This document shows, piece after piece, positions 11,137 through 21,934 of a stretch of DNA of 64,000 nucleotides. The first letter of the stretch is position 1, and every line of letters starts with the position of its first letter. The translations under genes were made by a program, and so were the position numbers. The DNA comes from Bacillus sp. ISL-51. Its GTDB lineage: Bacteria; Bacillota; Bacilli; Bacillales; Bacillaceae. The notes below the pieces were generated by a model. That model searched no databases. It saw nothing but the letters and a program-made list of their open reading frames with translations, and had not been told where the DNA came from. The stretch is taken from assembly GCF_018613535.1 (NCBI RefSeq), contig NZ_JAGGQB010000002.1, positions 186,001 to 250,000 of the forward strand, read 5' to 3'.

Positions 11137-11151
11137 TGTCATTTTCAAAAA

Positions 11152-12582
11152 TTATTTTGTTAACACCGCTTCTTTCACATGAGGAAGCACTGTATCCTGA
11201 TAAATTTCTGTCGGGTATTTGCCCGTAAAGCATGCGAGACATTGTCCGCAGTTGGTGTCTTCAAATTTACGGCCGACCCCTTTTAACAATCCGTCTACGC
11301 TTAAGAAAGAAAGTGTGTCGGCACCGATGATTTGGCGGATTTCTTCAACCGAATGGGCGGAAGCGATCAGCTCTTCATGCGTTGAAGTATCGATACCGTA
11401 GAAGCACGGATGAGCGATTGGCGGTGAACTGATTTTCACATGCACCTCTGTCGCCCCAGCTTCTCTGAGCATCGTGACGATCCGGCGGCTTGTCGTCCCG
11501 CGCACGATGGAATCATCGACCATAACGACGCGTTTCCCTTCAACAACTCCGCGTACGGCTGACAGCTTCATTCTGACTCCTTGTTCGCGAAGAGCCTGTG
11601 ACGGCTGGATAAAGGTTCTGCCGACATAACGGTTTTTAATGAGGCCGAGCTCGTACGGAATACCCGTTGCCTCGGCGTAGCCGATTGCCGCAGAAATACT
11701 GGAATCAGGCACGCCTGTGACGACATCCGCTTCAACCGCCGATTCCTTCGCAAGCATTTTTCCGAGGTTTTTACGCGCGCTGTGCACGTTAATGCCGTCG
11801 ATATTGCTGTCCGGTCTTGAGAAATAGATATACTCCATGCTGCAAATGGAGCGGTTAATGTTCATGGAGAAACGTTCAGTCTGCATGCCTTCGTCATTAA
11901 TAATGAGCATTTCGCCAGGCTCGACATCCCGCAGATACGCGGCGCCGACAACGTCAAACGCGCACGTTTCACTGGCAACGACATAAGCGTCGCCGAGCAT
12001 TCCGATGGATAGCGGTCTGAGTCCGTTCGGGTCAAGCGCCACAATCATTTCTGTTTCCGTCATGATTAAGAAGGCGTAGGCGCCTTTCAGCATGGACAGA
12101 GAATTTTTGATTTGGTCTTTTAATGTAAAATGGCCGCTGCGTTTAATCAGGTGAGCCAGCACTTCCGTATCGGAGGAAGTCTGAAAGATGCTCCCTTGGT
12201 TTTCAAGCTGCTGCTTCAATTGTGTGGCGTTGACTAAGTTGCCGTTATGGGCGAGTGCGAGACTCCCGTTATTTTGCGAGCGGAACAAAAGCGGCTGGAC
12301 ATTTTCATATCCTCCGCCTCCGGCCGTCGCATAACGGACGTGGCCGATGGCGCCTTTGCCCTTCACTTTGCTCAGTTCGCCGTTTTGGAACACTTCAGTA
12401 ATGAGCCCCTGGCCTTTGTGCGCTGTCAGCTTTTTGCCGTCAGTTGCCACGATTCCGGCGCCCTCTTGCCCTCTGTGCTGCAGGCTGTGCAGGCCGTAAT
12501 ACGTAATTTGCGGAGCCTCTTCATGCCCCCAGATGCCAAACACACCGCATTCTTCATTTAGGCCTTTGATTTCAGCAAGCAT
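11152..12582 (-). CDS. purF: Amidophosphoribosyltransferase
   Basis: A 476-residue enzyme for the first committed step, PRPP plus glutamine to phosphoribosylamine. An 11-residue propeptide ([11 protein letters not shown]) precedes Cys12, which becomes the N-terminal nucleophile of the glutaminase domain after processing. The PRPP-binding motif is [13 protein letters not shown]. The C-terminal cysteines (NCGQCLAC) and others bind the 4Fe-4S cluster typical of the Bacillus enzyme. The ATG at 12582 has AAGGAG seven bases upstream; an in-frame codon at 12600 would lack a site. The start overlaps the purL end by 25 bases. Confidence 0.97.
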   Translation of the reverse strand: MLAEIKGLNEECGVFGIWGHEEAPQITYYGLHSLQHRGQEGAGIVATDGKKLTAHKGQGLITEVFQNGELSKVKGKGAIGHVRYATAGGGGYENVQPLLFRSQNNGSLALAHNGNLVNATQLKQQLENQGSIFQTSSDTEVLAHLIKRSGHFTLKDQIKNSLSMLKGAYAFLIMTETEMIVALDPNGLRPLSIGMLGDAYVVASETCAFDVVGAAYLRDVEPGEMLIINDEGMQTERFSMNINRSICSMEYIYFSRPDSNIDGINVHSARKNLGKMLAKESAVEADVVTGVPDSSISAAIGYAEATGIPYELGLIKNRYVGRTFIQPSQALREQGVRMKLSAVRGVVEGKRVVMVDDSIVRGTTSRRIVTMLREAGATEVHVKISSPPIAHPCFYGIDTSTHEELIASAHSVEEIRQIIGADTLSFLSVDGLLKGVGRKFEDTNCGQCLACFTGKYPTEIYQDTVLPHVKEAVLTK

Positions 12583-14786
12583 GGAATAGCTCCTTTCCAC
12601 GCGCGCTCAAGCTCTTTCGTCTGCGCGTGAACCAATTGGTGTCCTTCTTGGCTTCGAATGGTCAAAAGTCCGTCAGCTGTCACTTCACCGATGTGAACGG
12701 CATCTGCCACAGCCGCTTCAAACGCCGCCTTGTTTTCTTCCTTCACGGATACAACGAAACGTGATTGAGACTCACTGAATAACAGAGCCGCTTCTTCAAA
12801 TGCCATAACGTTTGCGCCGAGGCTGTCTGTCGTCATGACGCTTTCTGCAATCGCTACGCCGAGCCCGCCTTCAGAAACGTCATGGGCTGATTGAACCAAT
12901 CCTTGTTTAATCGCATTCAGAAGCGCTTTTTGGCGTGCCTCTTCTACGGCCAGGTCAATTTCCGGCGCTCTGCCGTAAATTTTGCCTTCCGTCATTTTTT
13001 GCAGCTCGCTTCCCGCAAACTCCGGTTTTGTTTCGCCGATCACATAGATCAGGTCTCCGGCCGCTTTGACATGCTGCGTCGTAATATGAGCTGTATCTTC
13101 GATTAAACCGACCATGCCGATGACCGGTGTCGGGTAGATAGCCGTTCCGTTTGATTCATTATAAAGTGATACGTTGCCCCCTATTACAGGGGTGCTGAGT
13201 ACGTTGCACGCCTCGCTGATCCCGACGGCCGCTTTTTCAATCTGCCAGAAGATCTCAGGTTTTTCAGGGTTCCCGAAGTTCAGGTTATCCGTGACCGCAA
13301 GCGGCTCAGCACCGGAACATACAATATTGCGCGCCGCTTCGGCAACAGCGATTTTTCCGCCGATTTCTGGATCAAGGTATAAATAACGAGCATTACAATC
13401 TGTCGTCATCGCCAGCGCTTTTTTCGTTCCGCGGATTCTGAGCACACCGGCGTCAGATCCCGGGGCAACAACTGTATTGGTGCGGACCATATAATCGTAT
13501 TGGTCGTACACCCACTCTTTGCTGGCGATCGTCGGCTGCTGCAAAAGAGCGAAAAGTGTTTCCGTCGCATCCTTCACTTCCGGGACAGAAACTTCTGTTT
13601 CCTGAAACTCACGATAGTATGCCGGTTCACTTGAAGGCTTGTGATATACAGGCGCTTCTTCCGCAAGCGCATCAACCGGAAGTTCGCAAACGACCTTTCC
13701 GTTATGGCGGAGGCGGAGCATTTTATCATCGGTTACATGGCCGACAGAAACGGCTTCAAGGTCATATTTTTCAAAAATATCGACGATTTCCTGCTCACGC
13801 CCGCGTTCAATGACGAGAAGCATCCGTTCCTGAGATTCAGAAAGCATCATTTCGTAAGCGGTCATGCCTGTTTCACGCTGCGGAATGAGATCAAGATTCA
13901 TTTCAATGCCGGAGCCGGCTTTACTTGCCATTTCTGCGCTTGAGCTTGTCAAACCGGCCGCCCCCATGTCCTGAATGCCCACTAACGCGTCGCATTGGAT
14001 GACTTCAAGGCAGGCTTCAAGCAGAAGCTTCTCCATGAAAGGATCGCCCACTTGTACCGCAGACCGTTTTTCTTCAGATGAATCTGACATTTCCTCCGAA
14101 GCGAATGTAGCGCCGTGAATACCATCGCGGCCTGTTTTTGCACCGACATACATGACGGTATTGCCGACTCCCTTCGCCTGGCCTTTCTTAATATCCTTAT
14201 GATCAATTAGGCCGACACACATGGCGTTGACAAGCGGATTGCCTTCATAGCTGGCGTCGAATTGCACTTCTCCTCCGACCGTCGGAATACCGATACAGTT
14301 TCCGTATCCCGCGATTCCCGCAACTACTTCTTCAAACAAGTACTTCACACGCGGTGAAGTGAGTTCACCAAATCGAAGAGAGTTTAATACAGCAATCGGA
14401 CGGGCGCCCATTGAGAATACGTCACGGATGATGCCGCCCACTCCTGTTGCAGCTCCTTGGTAAGGCTCAAGCGCTGACGGGTGGTTATGTGATTCAATTT
14501 TGAACACAACCGCCTGATTGTCTCCGATGTCAACGATTCCGGCGCCTTCTCCCGGGCCTTGCAGCACGCGTTCGCCGCTTGTCGGGAATTTGCGTAAAAT
14601 CGGCTTAGAGTTTTTGTAGCTGCAATGCTCAGACCACATGACGGAAAAAATTCCGATTTCTGTGTAGTTTGGCAATCTTCCGATAATAGATTCAATGAGT
14701 GCGAACTCGTCATCACTGACACCCATTTGCTGATAGAGTTTCTCTTCTTTAATTTGTTCTTTACTTGGTTCAAGCAGTAGCGACAT
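12558..14786 (-). CDS. purL: FGAM synthase subunit PurL (small type)
   Basis: A 742-residue synthetase subunit of formylglycinamidine ribonucleotide synthase. It is the short Gram-positive form that needs PurQ (glutaminase) and PurS (linker subunit), both encoded just upstream. ATP/FGAR-binding landmarks include [33 protein letters not shown] and [14 protein letters not shown]. It overlaps purQ by 17 bases and purF by 25 bases, so subunit synthesis is likely coupled. Confidence 0.97.
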   Translation of the reverse strand: MSLLLEPSKEQIKEEKLYQQMGVSDDEFALIESIIGRLPNYTEIGIFSVMWSEHCSYKNSKPILRKFPTSGERVLQGPGEGAGIVDIGDNQAVVFKIESHNHPSALEPYQGAATGVGGIIRDVFSMGARPIAVLNSLRFGELTSPRVKYLFEEVVAGIAGYGNCIGIPTVGGEVQFDASYEGNPLVNAMCVGLIDHKDIKKGQAKGVGNTVMYVGAKTGRDGIHGATFASEEMSDSSEEKRSAVQVGDPFMEKLLLEACLEVIQCDALVGIQDMGAAGLTSSSAEMASKAGSGIEMNLDLIPQRETGMTAYEMMLSESQERMLLVIERGREQEIVDIFEKYDLEAVSVGHVTDDKMLRLRHNGKVVCELPVDALAEEAPVYHKPSSEPAYYREFQETEVSVPEVKDATETLFALLQQPTIASKEWVYDQYDYMVRTNTVVAPGSDAGVLRIRGTKKALAMTTDCNARYLYLDPEIGGKIAVAEAARNIVCSGAEPLAVTDNLNFGNPEKPEIFWQIEKAAVGISEACNVLSTPVIGGNVSLYNESNGTAIYPTPVIGMVGLIEDTAHITTQHVKAAGDLIYVIGETKPEFAGSELQKMTEGKIYGRAPEIDLAVEEARQKALLNAIKQGLVQSAHDVSEGGLGVAIAESVMTTDSLGANVMAFEEAALLFSESQSRFVVSVKEENKAAFEAAVADAVHIGEVTADGLLTIRSQEGHQLVHAQTKELERAWKGAIPCLLKSKA

Positions 14787-15453
14787 GAGTTTCCCTCCAA
14801 TTTTTCACGATAGACTGGAATAATTTTAGACCGTCTGCGCTGCCGAGCAACTCGTCAACCGCGCGTTCAGGGTGAGGCATCATGCCTAGTACATTGCCTT
14901 TTTCATTTACGACACCCGCGATGCCGCTGACACTTCCGTTAATATCCGTTCCGTATGTGAAGGCGATTTGATTGTTTTCTTTTAATGCTTCAAGCGTTTC
15001 GTCGTCACAGTAGAAGTTCCCTTCGCCATGGGCTACCGGAATAGTGATTGATTCGCCGTTTTCATATGAAGTGGTAAACAGCGTCTTCTCATTTTGCACA
15101 ACCAACTCAGCCGGGCGGCAAATAAATTTTAAATCTTTGTTTCGTCTCATCGCGCCGGGCAGAAGGCCAAGCTCCTGCAAAATCTGAAAACCGTTGCAAA
15201 CGCCGAGAACCGGTTTTCCTTCAGCTGCCGCTTTTTTGACAGCCGGCATGATGTTTGCGAATCTGGCAATGGCGCCGCATCTTAAGTAATCGCCGTAAGA
15301 GAAGCCGCCGGGGATGAGCACGCCGTCAAATCCGTCAAGGCTTGTTTCCTCGTGCCAGACATACTCGACTTCTTCGCCTAGTTCGTCCTTTACAGCGTGA
15401 AACATATCAATATCGCAGTTAGAGCCTGGTAACACAATCACCGCAAATTTCAC
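14770..15453 (-). CDS. purQ: FGAM synthase glutaminase subunit PurQ
   Basis: A 227-residue class I glutamine amidotransferase that supplies ammonia to PurL. The nucleophile is the Cys in [11 protein letters not shown], and the catalytic His-Glu pair lies in [13 protein letters not shown] near the C-terminus. The start overlaps the purS stop by four bases. Together purS, purQ and purL encode the three-part FGAM synthase typical of Bacillus. Confidence 0.96.
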   Translation of the reverse strand: MKFAVIVLPGSNCDIDMFHAVKDELGEEVEYVWHEETSLDGFDGVLIPGGFSYGDYLRCGAIARFANIMPAVKKAAAEGKPVLGVCNGFQILQELGLLPGAMRRNKDLKFICRPAELVVQNEKTLFTTSYENGESITIPVAHGEGNFYCDDETLEALKENNQIAFTYGTDINGSVSGIAGVVNEKGNVLGMMPHPERAVDELLGSADGLKLFQSIVKNWRETHVATA

Positions 15454-15704
15454 TGTGCGACAACCTCCTCAACTTCATATCGGTAGTCTTCGATCACCGT
15501 ATTGGCGAGCAGTTTTTCACACATTTCTTTCACAAGCCCGTCAAGATCGCGGTCAGATTTTTCAATCGTCAGCTCCATGTATTTTCCGATGCGCACATCC
15601 TGCACTTCATTGTAGGTCATACTGTGCAGTGCATGCTGCACCGCGCTCCCTTGCGGATCAAGTACACTTTCTTTTAAGCTGACATATACCTTCACTTTAT
15701 ACAT
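15450..15704 (-). CDS. purS: FGAM synthase subunit PurS
   Basis: An 84-residue protein of the PurS family. It dimerises and bridges PurQ and PurL in the FGAM synthase complex. The short alpha-beta sequence ([20 protein letters not shown], then [12 protein letters not shown]) is characteristic. The stop overlaps the purQ start, and the start overlaps the purC stop by one base, so all three are translated from one message. Length equals that of the B. subtilis protein. Confidence 0.95.
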   Translation of the reverse strand: MYKVKVYVSLKESVLDPQGSAVQHALHSMTYNEVQDVRIGKYMELTIEKSDRDLDGLVKEMCEKLLANTVIEDYRYEVEEVVAQ

Positions 15705-16423
15705 TATGAAATGCCTCCCAGTCTTTTGAAAATCTCTTCGTATGCATCGGTTAAGCTTCCTAAATTCCGTCTGAACAGATCTTTATCAAGCTTTTCGTTT
15801 GTGTCTTTGTCCCACAGACGGCACGTATCAGGAGAAATTTCATCCGCTAACAGCACCTGTCCCTCTGCGTCCGCACCGAATTCAAGCTTAAAATCTATTA
15901 ATCTGACACCGCAGCCGTCAAAAATGTGCTGAAGCTCTTTGTTCACCTGTTTTGTAATGGATTTGACCTTTTCCACCTGTTCAGGCGAAGCCGCTTTTAA
16001 CAGCCAAATATGATCTTCTGTAATGAGCGGATCACCAAGTGCGTCATCTTTGTAGTAAAATTCGATAATCGGCTGCGGAAGCTCTGTTCCTTCCGGGATG
16101 CCGAGGCGTTTGGACATGCTTCCGGCTGCAACGTTTCTGACGACGACTTCAAGCGGTATGATGCTCACTTTTTTGATGAGCTGTTCTGTTTCAGAGATGC
16201 GCTCAACGAAATGGTTGTCGATTCCTTGGGCATGCAGATGTTTGAAAATCAGGCTTGAGATTTCATTGTTCAGACGGCCTTTCCCGCTGATCTCCGCTTT
16301 TTTCTCACCGTTAAAAGCTGTGGCGGAATCTTTATAAACCACGTAAAGTATCTGTTCGTCTTCAGTTTTGTAAATTCGTTTCGCTTTTCCTTCATAAAGA
16401 AGTTCGTTTTTCACAATATTCAC
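15704..16423 (-). CDS. purC: SAICAR synthase
   Basis: A 239-residue enzyme that condenses CAIR and aspartate with ATP. Family motifs are ELLYEGKAKRIY at the start, VVVRNVAAGSMSKRLG in the middle, and FKLEFG with LADEISPDTCRLWD near the end. I chose the GTG at 16423, six bases after AGGAGG, which gives the N-terminus VNIVKNELLYEG of the B. subtilis protein. The longer frame to 16459 would begin upstream of the ribosome site. A 75-base gap precedes it after purB. Confidence 0.96.
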   Translation of the reverse strand: MNIVKNELLYEGKAKRIYKTEDEQILYVVYKDSATAFNGEKKAEISGKGRLNNEISSLIFKHLHAQGIDNHFVERISETEQLIKKVSIIPLEVVVRNVAAGSMSKRLGIPEGTELPQPIIEFYYKDDALGDPLITEDHIWLLKAASPEQVEKVKSITKQVNKELQHIFDGCGVRLIDFKLEFGADAEGQVLLADEISPDTCRLWDKDTNEKLDKDLFRRNLGSLTDAYEEIFKRLGGIS

Positions 16424-16498
16424 CGAAGGCCTCCTAACCCGAATGTTTGAAATTTTCAATCTGGGACGGCTGAAGAAGCCGCCTCCGGCTGGCTTCTT

Positions 16499-17791
16499 CT
16501 ATAAACCTAAACGGTCAAAGATCAAGTCGACGTTTTTTAAGTGATAATTGTAGTCAAAGCAGTCAGCAATTTGTTCCGGCGTGAGTCGGGAAGTGATTTT
16601 TTCCTCCGCTTCGACAAGCTGGCGGAACGGAACTTGCTTTTCCCACGCTTCCATTGCTTTCGGCTGAACCGTGTCATATGCTTCCTCGCGAGGCAGGCCC
16701 GTGTCAATTAAAGCGAGCAGCACGCGCTGAGAGTAAATTAAACCGAGCGTGCGGTCCATGTTGCGTTTCATATTTTCAGGGAATACCGTTAAGTTTTTGA
16801 CGATATTGCTGAAACGGTTCAGCATGTAGTTAAGCGCAATGGTCGCATCCGGAAGAATAATCCGTTCTGCTGATGAATGAGAAATATCGCGCTCATGCCA
16901 TAATGGAACATTTTCATATGCCGTCAGCATGTAGCCGCGGATGACGCGCGCCATGCCTGTCATATTTTCTGAACCGATCGGATTCCGTTTGTGCGGCATA
17001 GCCGATGATCCTTTTTGTCCTTTTGCGAAAAACTCTTCCACTTCGCGCGTTTCACTTTTTTGCAGTCCGCGGATTTCAACTGCGAATTTTTCAATGCTTG
17101 TCGCGATCAGGGCAAGTGCTGCCATATAATCCGCATGGCGGTCACGCTGCAGCGTTTGCGTCGAAATCGGCGCCGCTTTCAGTCCCAGCTTCTCACAAAC
17201 ATATTGCTCTACAAACGGATCAATGTTCGCATATGTGCCGACCGCGCCGGAAAGCTTACCGACTTCGATGCCTGCTTTCGCCTGCTTGAAGCGTTCAAGA
17301 TTGCGTTTCATCTCTTCATGCCAAAGCGCAAGCTTCAGGCCGAATGTTGTCGGCTCAGCGTGTACGCCGTGTGTGCGTCCCATCATCACCGTATATTTAT
17401 GTTCTTTCGCTTTTTCTTTTATGATGTCAACAAATCTCTCAATGTCCTTGAGCAAAATGTCGTTTGCCTGTTTTAATAGGTAAGAAAGAGCCGTATCCAC
17501 GACGTCGGTTGAAGTCAGGCCGTAGTGCACCCATTTTCTTTCTTCGCCTAATGATTCAGAAACCGCGCGGGTAAAAGCAACGACGTCATGACGCGTATCC
17601 TGCTCGATTTCTAAAATGCGGTTAATGTCGAAAGACGCGTTTTCGCGCATGACTTTGACGTCTTCTTTCGGAATGACGCCAAGCTCCGCCCAGGCTTCAC
17701 AGGCTAAAATTTCAACTTCCAGCCATGCTTGGTATCTGTTCTCGTCCGTCCAAATCGCGGACATTTCAGGTCTTGAATAACGTTCGATCAT
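16499..17791 (-). CDS. purB: Adenylosuccinate lyase
   Basis: A 430-residue lyase of the fumarase/aspartase superfamily. It cleaves SAICAR in the IMP pathway and adenylosuccinate in the AMP branch. The signature [15 protein letters not shown] is intact, as are the segments [13 protein letters not shown] and [13 protein letters not shown] that build the active site. The start codon overlaps the purK stop by one base. This is the only operon enzyme used twice in purine synthesis. Confidence 0.97.
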   Translation of the reverse strand: MIERYSRPEMSAIWTDENRYQAWLEVEILACEAWAELGVIPKEDVKVMRENASFDINRILEIEQDTRHDVVAFTRAVSESLGEERKWVHYGLTSTDVVDTALSYLLKQANDILLKDIERFVDIIKEKAKEHKYTVMMGRTHGVHAEPTTFGLKLALWHEEMKRNLERFKQAKAGIEVGKLSGAVGTYANIDPFVEQYVCEKLGLKAAPISTQTLQRDRHADYMAALALIATSIEKFAVEIRGLQKSETREVEEFFAKGQKGSSAMPHKRNPIGSENMTGMARVIRGYMLTAYENVPLWHERDISHSSAERIILPDATIALNYMLNRFSNIVKNLTVFPENMKRNMDRTLGLIYSQRVLLALIDTGLPREEAYDTVQPKAMEAWEKQVPFRQLVEAEEKITSRLTPEQIADCFDYNYHLKNVDLIFDRLGL

Positions 17792-18930
17792 TATGCTCGT
17801 CCTCCGTCTCTATTCATCCATATATTCGCCATGTCCTGAATCCATTCGTCATCAGGCTCCCGCAAAAACGTGATATGTCCCATTTTGCGGCCTTTTTTAA
17901 TGTCATGTTTCCCGTACAGGTAAAGCTTGGCTTCCTTTAAAAGCTCCGTCTTTTCCTCAACGAGTTTCACTTCATCTCCGAGAAGATTCACCATCATTCC
18001 GGGTTTTAACAGTTCGGTTTTGCCAAGCGGCAAACCGCAAACCGCTCTGATATGCTGCTCGAATTGGCTCGTTTCGCAAAGATCAAGCGTATAGTGCCCT
18101 GAGTTGTGCGGACGCGGCGCCAATTCATTGATGAGAAGATCTCCTTCTTCCGTCACAAACATTTCCACCGCAAGCGGTCCGACAAGCCCCAATGTTTCGG
18201 CGAGCTGAACGGCGAGCGCCTCGGCCCGCTTTTGAACCGCCTCATCCACCCTCGCAGGCACAATGCTTTGGAACAAAATATTATTGTGGTGAATGTTTTC
18301 AGCTGCCGGAAAAGTTGAAATCTCTCCGTGCACTGATCTTGTCACGATGACAGACAGCTCCATTCGGAACGGGACCCAGCTTTCAAGAATGCAGGTTCCG
18401 TTCTCTAACAGTGCGGATGCTTCGTCTGCCTGCTCCTCTTCCTTAATGACAAATTGACCTTTTCCGTCATATCCGCCGCGGCAGGTTTTTAAAACCGCCG
18501 GCAGTCCGAGTGACTGAATGGCCTGCTTCAGCTCAGTCGCGCTATTGACAATCCGATAAGGGGCGACTTGGCAGCCGGCTGATTGGATCGCTTTTTTCTC
18601 CGTCTCCCGGTTCTGGGTGATGAGCAGAAGCTCGCTTCCCTGCGGGAGATACGCGTTATCCTTAAGCCAGTTCAGCGCCTCGTAATCAATATTTTCAAAT
18701 TCATAGGTGATAATGTCACTGATATCCGCCAGCTTCCGAATCGCTTCACGGTCATTATAAGGGGCGGTAATTTCCACATCGGCGACCTGTCCGCACGGCG
18801 AGTCTTTCACAGGATCGACGACAGCCACTTTATATCCCATCTGCTTTGCGGCAACGGCCATCATTTTTCCAAGCTGTCCGCCGCCGATTATGCCGATTAC
18901 GGCACCCGGGTAGATCGTATGATTAGACAA
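17791..18930 (-). CDS. purK: N5-CAIR synthetase PurK
   Basis: A 379-residue ATP-grasp enzyme that carboxylates AIR with bicarbonate and ATP; PurE then moves the carboxyl group. The N-terminal nucleotide loop is [18 protein letters not shown]. The glycine-rich [13 protein letters not shown] and [14 protein letters not shown] are ATP-grasp landmarks. No ATG is available. I prefer the TTG at 18930 because it gives MSNHTIYPG, matching the family start. A GTG three codons upstream (18939) is also possible. The gene overlaps the end of purE by eight bases. Confidence 0.94.
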   Translation of the reverse strand: MSNHTIYPGAVIGIIGGGQLGKMMAVAAKQMGYKVAVVDPVKDSPCGQVADVEITAPYNDREAIRKLADISDIITYEFENIDYEALNWLKDNAYLPQGSELLLITQNRETEKKAIQSAGCQVAPYRIVNSATELKQAIQSLGLPAVLKTCRGGYDGKGQFVIKEEEQADEASALLENGTCILESWVPFRMELSVIVTRSVHGEISTFPAAENIHHNNILFQSIVPARVDEAVQKRAEALAVQLAETLGLVGPLAVEMFVTEEGDLLINELAPRPHNSGHYTLDLCETSQFEQHIRAVCGLPLGKTELLKPGMMVNLLGDEVKLVEEKTELLKEAKLYLYGKHDIKKGRKMGHITFLREPDDEWIQDMANIWMNRDGGRA

Positions 18931-19411
18931 GCTGATCACTGCTTTCCAGCACCGCTTGTTCAGTGGTGTTTCTTCTCGCCTCTAGTCTTTGCGCAATGTC
19001 TTCGTCAAATGCCGACAAAATTTGCGCGGCTAACAGACCGGCGTTCACCGCGCCCGCTTTTCCGATGGCTGTCGTCGCGACCGGCACGCCGCCAGGCATC
19101 TGCACGATGGACAGTAGTGAATCCAGCCCGTTGAGCGCTTTAGACTGAATCGGCACGCCAATGACCGGAAGCGTCGTTTTCGCCGCCGTCATTCCCGGCA
19201 GATGCGCCGCTCCTCCGGCTCCGGCAATGATGACTTTTAAGCCTCTGTCTCTGGCGCTCGCTGCGTATTCAAACATCAAATCAGGCGTCCGATGAGCGGA
19301 TACAACCTGTTTTTCATAAGGGATGTGAAGTTCGTCAAGTATGTCACATGTATGTTTCATTGTCTCCCAATCAGAGGTGCTTCCCATGATGATTCCTGCT
19401 AGCGGCTGCAT
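18923..19411 (-). CDS. purE: N5-CAIR mutase PurE
   Basis: A 162-residue mutase, first gene of the pur operon, which converts N5-CAIR to CAIR. The class I PurE motif [13 protein letters not shown] lies at the N-terminus, and VVSAHRTPD and [13 protein letters not shown] build the active site. The leader upstream carries a guanine riboswitch with an intrinsic terminator and a PurR-controlled promoter, so the whole operon responds both to guanine and to adenine/PRPP status. Confidence 0.97.
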   Translation of the reverse strand: MQPLAGIIMGSTSDWETMKHTCDILDELHIPYEKQVVSAHRTPDLMFEYAASARDRGLKVIIAGAGGAAHLPGMTAAKTTLPVIGVPIQSKALNGLDSLLSIVQMPGGVPVATTAIGKAGAVNAGLLAAQILSAFDEDIAQRLEARRNTTEQAVLESSDQLV

Positions 19412-19442
19412 TCTGTTCCCACCTTTTCATGCTTTGTTTTCA

Positions 19443-19495
19443 GACAAAAAAAACCCGGTTCGCATTGCACTATGAGGAAGCAATACAAACCGGGC
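19443..19495 (-). terminator. Riboswitch expression-platform terminator of the pur operon
   Basis: On the minus strand, CCCGGTTTGTATTGC and GCAATGCGAACCGGG form a long stem with loop TTCCTCATAGT, followed by eight T residues. The hairpin lies between the guanine aptamer and purE. It should form when guanine or hypoxanthine is bound. Confidence 0.9.
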
Positions 19496-19556
19496 ATGGC
19501 GCGTGTATCGTCAGTCGTTCGCTTCTGCGATATCCATGTCAGCTGTTTATCACTTT

Positions 19557-19626
19557 CCTGCATAGTCCGGCCGTTTACGGCAGCCGGGTAGAAACTTATG
19601 GGCCATATTCCCAAGATTATATGAGG
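19557..19626 (-). promoter_or_regulatory. Guanine riboswitch aptamer of the pur operon
   Basis: The minus strand shows the purine aptamer core: TATAATC, then GGGAATATGGCCC (P2), then GTTTCTACC, then CCGTAAACGG (P3 side), then GGACTATG. The nucleotide in the three-way junction that sets specificity is C (GACTA rather than GATTA), so it should bind guanine/hypoxanthine rather than adenine. P1 is closed by CCTCAT and ATGCAGG. Confidence 0.95.
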
Positions 19627-19647
19627 TCGTGTTTTGATTTCATGTTT

Positions 19648-19676
19648 ATCTTAACAACGGACTTAGATAATGTCAA
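19648..19676 (-). promoter_or_regulatory. Sigma-A promoter of the pur operon
   Basis: On the minus strand, TTGACA (19671-19676), a 17-base spacer and TAAGAT (19648-19653). Transcription should start near 19641, placing the aptamer at the beginning of the leader. Confidence 0.88.
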
Positions 19677-19679
19677 CGA

Positions 19680-19724
19680 CATTATCGAACGATATAAAAA
19701 TTCTTTCTTTTAATGTTCGTGTTT
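19680..19724 (-). promoter_or_regulatory. Paired PurBoxes (PurR operator) of the pur operon
   Basis: Two inverted PurBoxes with core CGAA/TTCG lie directly upstream of the -35 element: CGAA at 19686-19689 and TTCG at 19716-19719, 30 bases apart, with A/T-rich flanks. PurR represses from such pairs when PRPP is low. The distal box overlaps the yebG stop. Confidence 0.85.
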
Positions 19725-19920
19725 AGATCAATTTGCCTTCAAATACGATTTTTTTCCCGCAAGGAACGACTTGAATTGATCCATTTTCTTTCTTTTCTGT
19801 AAAGATCGGCTCTTCCATACGCCTGACTGGCATATATCCCTCTTCTTTCATTAAAGTGAGAATGGTATCGATCGTTTCATGTTCTGTCACTTCAAAGCGT
19901 TTCTTTTTTGGCTTTGTCAT
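19723..19920 (-). CDS. yebG: NETI motif-containing protein YebG
   Basis: A 65-residue basic protein starting [20 protein letters not shown]. The family is named after an Asn-Glu-Thr-Ile motif; here the motif reads His-Glu-Thr-Ile. The start overlaps the yebE stop by four bases, so the two are translationally coupled. The 3' end runs into the distal PurBox of the pur promoter. Function unknown. Confidence 0.88.
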   Translation of the reverse strand: MTKPKKKRFEVTEHETIDTILTLMKEEGYMPVRRMEEPIFTEKKENGSIQVVPCGKKIVFEGKLI

Positions 19921-20471
19921 TCCTTAATTCTCCTCTTCTTCACTGCTTTTACCCAGAAACCGCCGTGGATGGTTTTCGGTTCGAAGGCGATGATAAACGC
20001 TTTTTCGTCAAGCGTTTTAATCGTATCATACAGCTGGAGCTCATATTTTCGCGGTGTCAGAATCTGCATGGCGGTCCGGTCTCCTTCAAGTCCGCCCGCT
20101 ACCCAGCTTGTGACTCCGTATCCCTTTTCCCGCAGCTGTCTCGGAAGATCTAAATCAAGCTCCTTCGTAATGACATTGACCGTGATATACCCGAGCGCGA
20201 GCTTTTCTTCAATTTTCATTCCGACGATGACGCCAAGACCGTAGCCGAGAGCGTAAGCGATAACGTTTTGAATTTGGTTCAGATTGCCGAGCACGAGGCT
20301 CAGGCCGGTCACATACACAAGAATCTCAATTGTACTGATGCCTGCTGCCAAATAGCGCTGGCCCTTTAACGTCAGAATCATTCTGATCGTAAAAAAAGAT
20401 ACATATATGATGTTAATAATGAGAATAATGAGAACCATGCCTATACTGTTTGATAAGATCGTTTGCATCAT
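19917..20471 (-). CDS. yebE: UPF0316 / DUF2179 membrane protein YebE
   Basis: A 184-residue protein. About three N-terminal membrane helices (residues 5-27, 36-57 and 62-82) are followed by a cytoplasmic DUF2179-type alpha-beta domain ([21 protein letters not shown]), as in the UPF0316 family. DUF2179 domains are thought to bind small ligands; none is established for YebE. Two consecutive ATGs occur at the start; either could be used. It is the first gene of yebE-yebG. Confidence 0.88.
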   Translation of the reverse strand: MMQTILSNSIGMVLIILIINIIYVSFFTIRMILTLKGQRYLAAGISTIEILVYVTGLSLVLGNLNQIQNVIAYALGYGLGVIVGMKIEEKLALGYITVNVITKELDLDLPRQLREKGYGVTSWVAGGLEGDRTAMQILTPRKYELQLYDTIKTLDEKAFIIAFEPKTIHGGFWVKAVKKRRIKE

Positions 20472-20589
20472 TGATCATCCCCCCTCTGATTCAAGAAGCA
20501 CTCATATTCTGCTGGAGAAAACGGCAGCGGTGCAGCCGCACAAACCTTTCGACAAAAATAGTTTACCCTCTTTTGCCCGTTTTCAAAAG

Positions 20590-20622
20590 AAAAATAAAAA
20601 AGCCCGCCTTTAAAAGGCAGAC
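20590..20622 (-). terminator. Terminator downstream of the Spo0E-like gene
   Basis: On the minus strand GTCTGCCTT, loop TTA and AAGGCGGGC form nine pairs with two G-U wobbles, followed by TTTTTTATTTTT. Confidence 0.8.
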
Positions 20623-20637
20623 TTCCATTCTCTCATA

Positions 20638-20814
20638 TTAGTGCAGCCGGGGCTTCTTTTTAATACTCTTTAATATTTCATATTCCTTTTCAAGCTCACT
20701 CAGCGTATATCCGGCCAGTTCATGGCCATGATCTTGATAAAAACCTGAGTGAATCAGCTTCGTCTGCAGCAGCTGCTTCTTTCGATTAATGGCTTCGCGC
20801 AACAATGGGGCCAT
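20638..20814 (-). CDS. Small Spo0E-like protein (candidate phosphatase)
   Basis: A 58-residue helical protein beginning MAPLLREAINRKKQLL. Its layout (two amphipathic helices joined by a short loop, ending in an LSELEKEYE segment) resembles the Spo0E/YnzD/YisI family of small aspartyl-phosphate phosphatases. The diagnostic S-x-E-L-D stretch is imperfect here, with Glu in place of Asp, so enzymatic activity is doubtful. I chose the ATG at 20814, eight bases after AGGAT; a TTG at 20820 is in frame. A strong terminator follows. It lies where B. subtilis has yebD. Confidence 0.6.
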   Translation of the reverse strand: MAPLLREAINRKKQLLQTKLIHSGFYQDHGHELAGYTLSELEKEYEILKSIKKKPRLH

Positions 20815-20952
20815 CCTCAATCATCCTTTCCGAATCATTAAGTTTGATGCCTCTAGCGTTTTTCTGTTGCTCCTATCATATATCGGCCTGCACAGTAAAA
20901 CAACACGTGAAATTAGAAATATTTGTAAACATTGTGTCAGACACATTTCGAC

Positions 20953-21735
20953 TTATAACGGTATCAGCGAGGCCGTAAAGTACTCCGAGACGAGCGGCCA
21001 TGTCAATGCCGTAAATACAAGCATAATGAATGCGGCCGCCAGAATGCAGTACATCACATCGACCGATGCCCGTTCAGCCGTTTTATACAGTATCTGGACA
21101 AACTGCACGATTGCGGAAACAACCAAAAACAGCGTAAGGGCTGTAAAAATGACGGTGATCACCGGCAGATTCAGTATGGCGAAAATCATCCACACAATAG
21201 AGCAGGCTACAGCGGGTACCAAAAGTGAGCCAAACCCAGCAGCCGCATCACGCATCGTAATTTTTTGTTTCATCATATAGCGTGATACAAGCCAGACCGC
21301 CCCGGCCGCAGCGGCTAAAAAGACGAGCGAATACACGAGAACAACGGTAAATCCGTCAAAAAACGTATGATGCCGCTCTCCGAATCCGAGAGTTCTTTGC
21401 TGGCTTGCCCTCAGCTGAAACCAATTTCCGATTGAAAAAAAGATACTGAACACAAGCATTGAAATAAGGGCATATTTAAAACGGGAGAATTCGTCCTCCT
21501 CCACGATTTTCACCGGTGATTGCAAGATGCGCAAGGCAAAACGGCAATACCGTTTGACAGCAGCCCATACAGTGCCGACCTTTTCCGTAAAAGGCGCGGC
21601 CGGGCGCCGCTGCTTTTCCTTTTTCTTTTGCTTCTGATGGCGTCCCGCATTTCTGGACATTCTCGACAGCGGTTCTTCATCTATTTTCTGATTCTGTTTT
21701 TCTTCTTCAAACGTTTCTTTTCTTTCTTCCGTCAT
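20953..21735 (-). CDS. yebC: Integral membrane protein YebC
   Basis: A 260-residue protein. A charged cytoplasmic N-terminus of about 75 residues, rich in Lys, Glu and Gln, precedes five or six hydrophobic segments, a layout seen in Yip1-like membrane proteins. The ATG at 21735 follows AGGAG at eight bases. The longer frame to 21828 has no ribosome site and would add a hydrophobic stretch unlike the family start. It stands between pbuG and the Spo0E-like gene. Function unknown. Confidence 0.82.
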   Translation of the reverse strand: MTEERKETFEEEKQNQKIDEEPLSRMSRNAGRHQKQKKKEKQRRPAAPFTEKVGTVWAAVKRYCRFALRILQSPVKIVEEDEFSRFKYALISMLVFSIFFSIGNWFQLRASQQRTLGFGERHHTFFDGFTVVLVYSLVFLAAAAGAVWLVSRYMMKQKITMRDAAAGFGSLLVPAVACSIVWMIFAILNLPVITVIFTALTLFLVVSAIVQFVQILYKTAERASVDVMYCILAAAFIMLVFTALTWPLVSEYFTASLIPL

Positions 21736-21900
21736 GTCAGCAACTCCTATCAAAAAAATACGGCGGAATCTGTTAAACAAGAAAATAAAACACTTATATA
21801 AGGTACCGAAGCGTCCTTGAACAGTCAAGTGATTCCTTTATTCGGACATCCACATGACGTTTTATTGTATGTAATGGTTTTACAAAATACGATAAAAAAC

Positions 21901-21932
21901 AAAAACCGGCTGGTTACGCAGCCGGTTTTTTC
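21901..21932 (-). terminator. Terminator of pbuG
   Basis: On the minus strand AACCGGCTGCG TAACC AGCCGGTTTTTG: an eight-pair GC-rich stem with a T-run, directly after the pbuG stop. Confidence 0.88.
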
Positions 21933-21934
21933 CA

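Noticed and set aside
20953..21828. Longer yebC frame from 21828
   Set aside because: No ribosome site, and it includes an implausible hydrophobic leader before the well-placed ATG at 21735.
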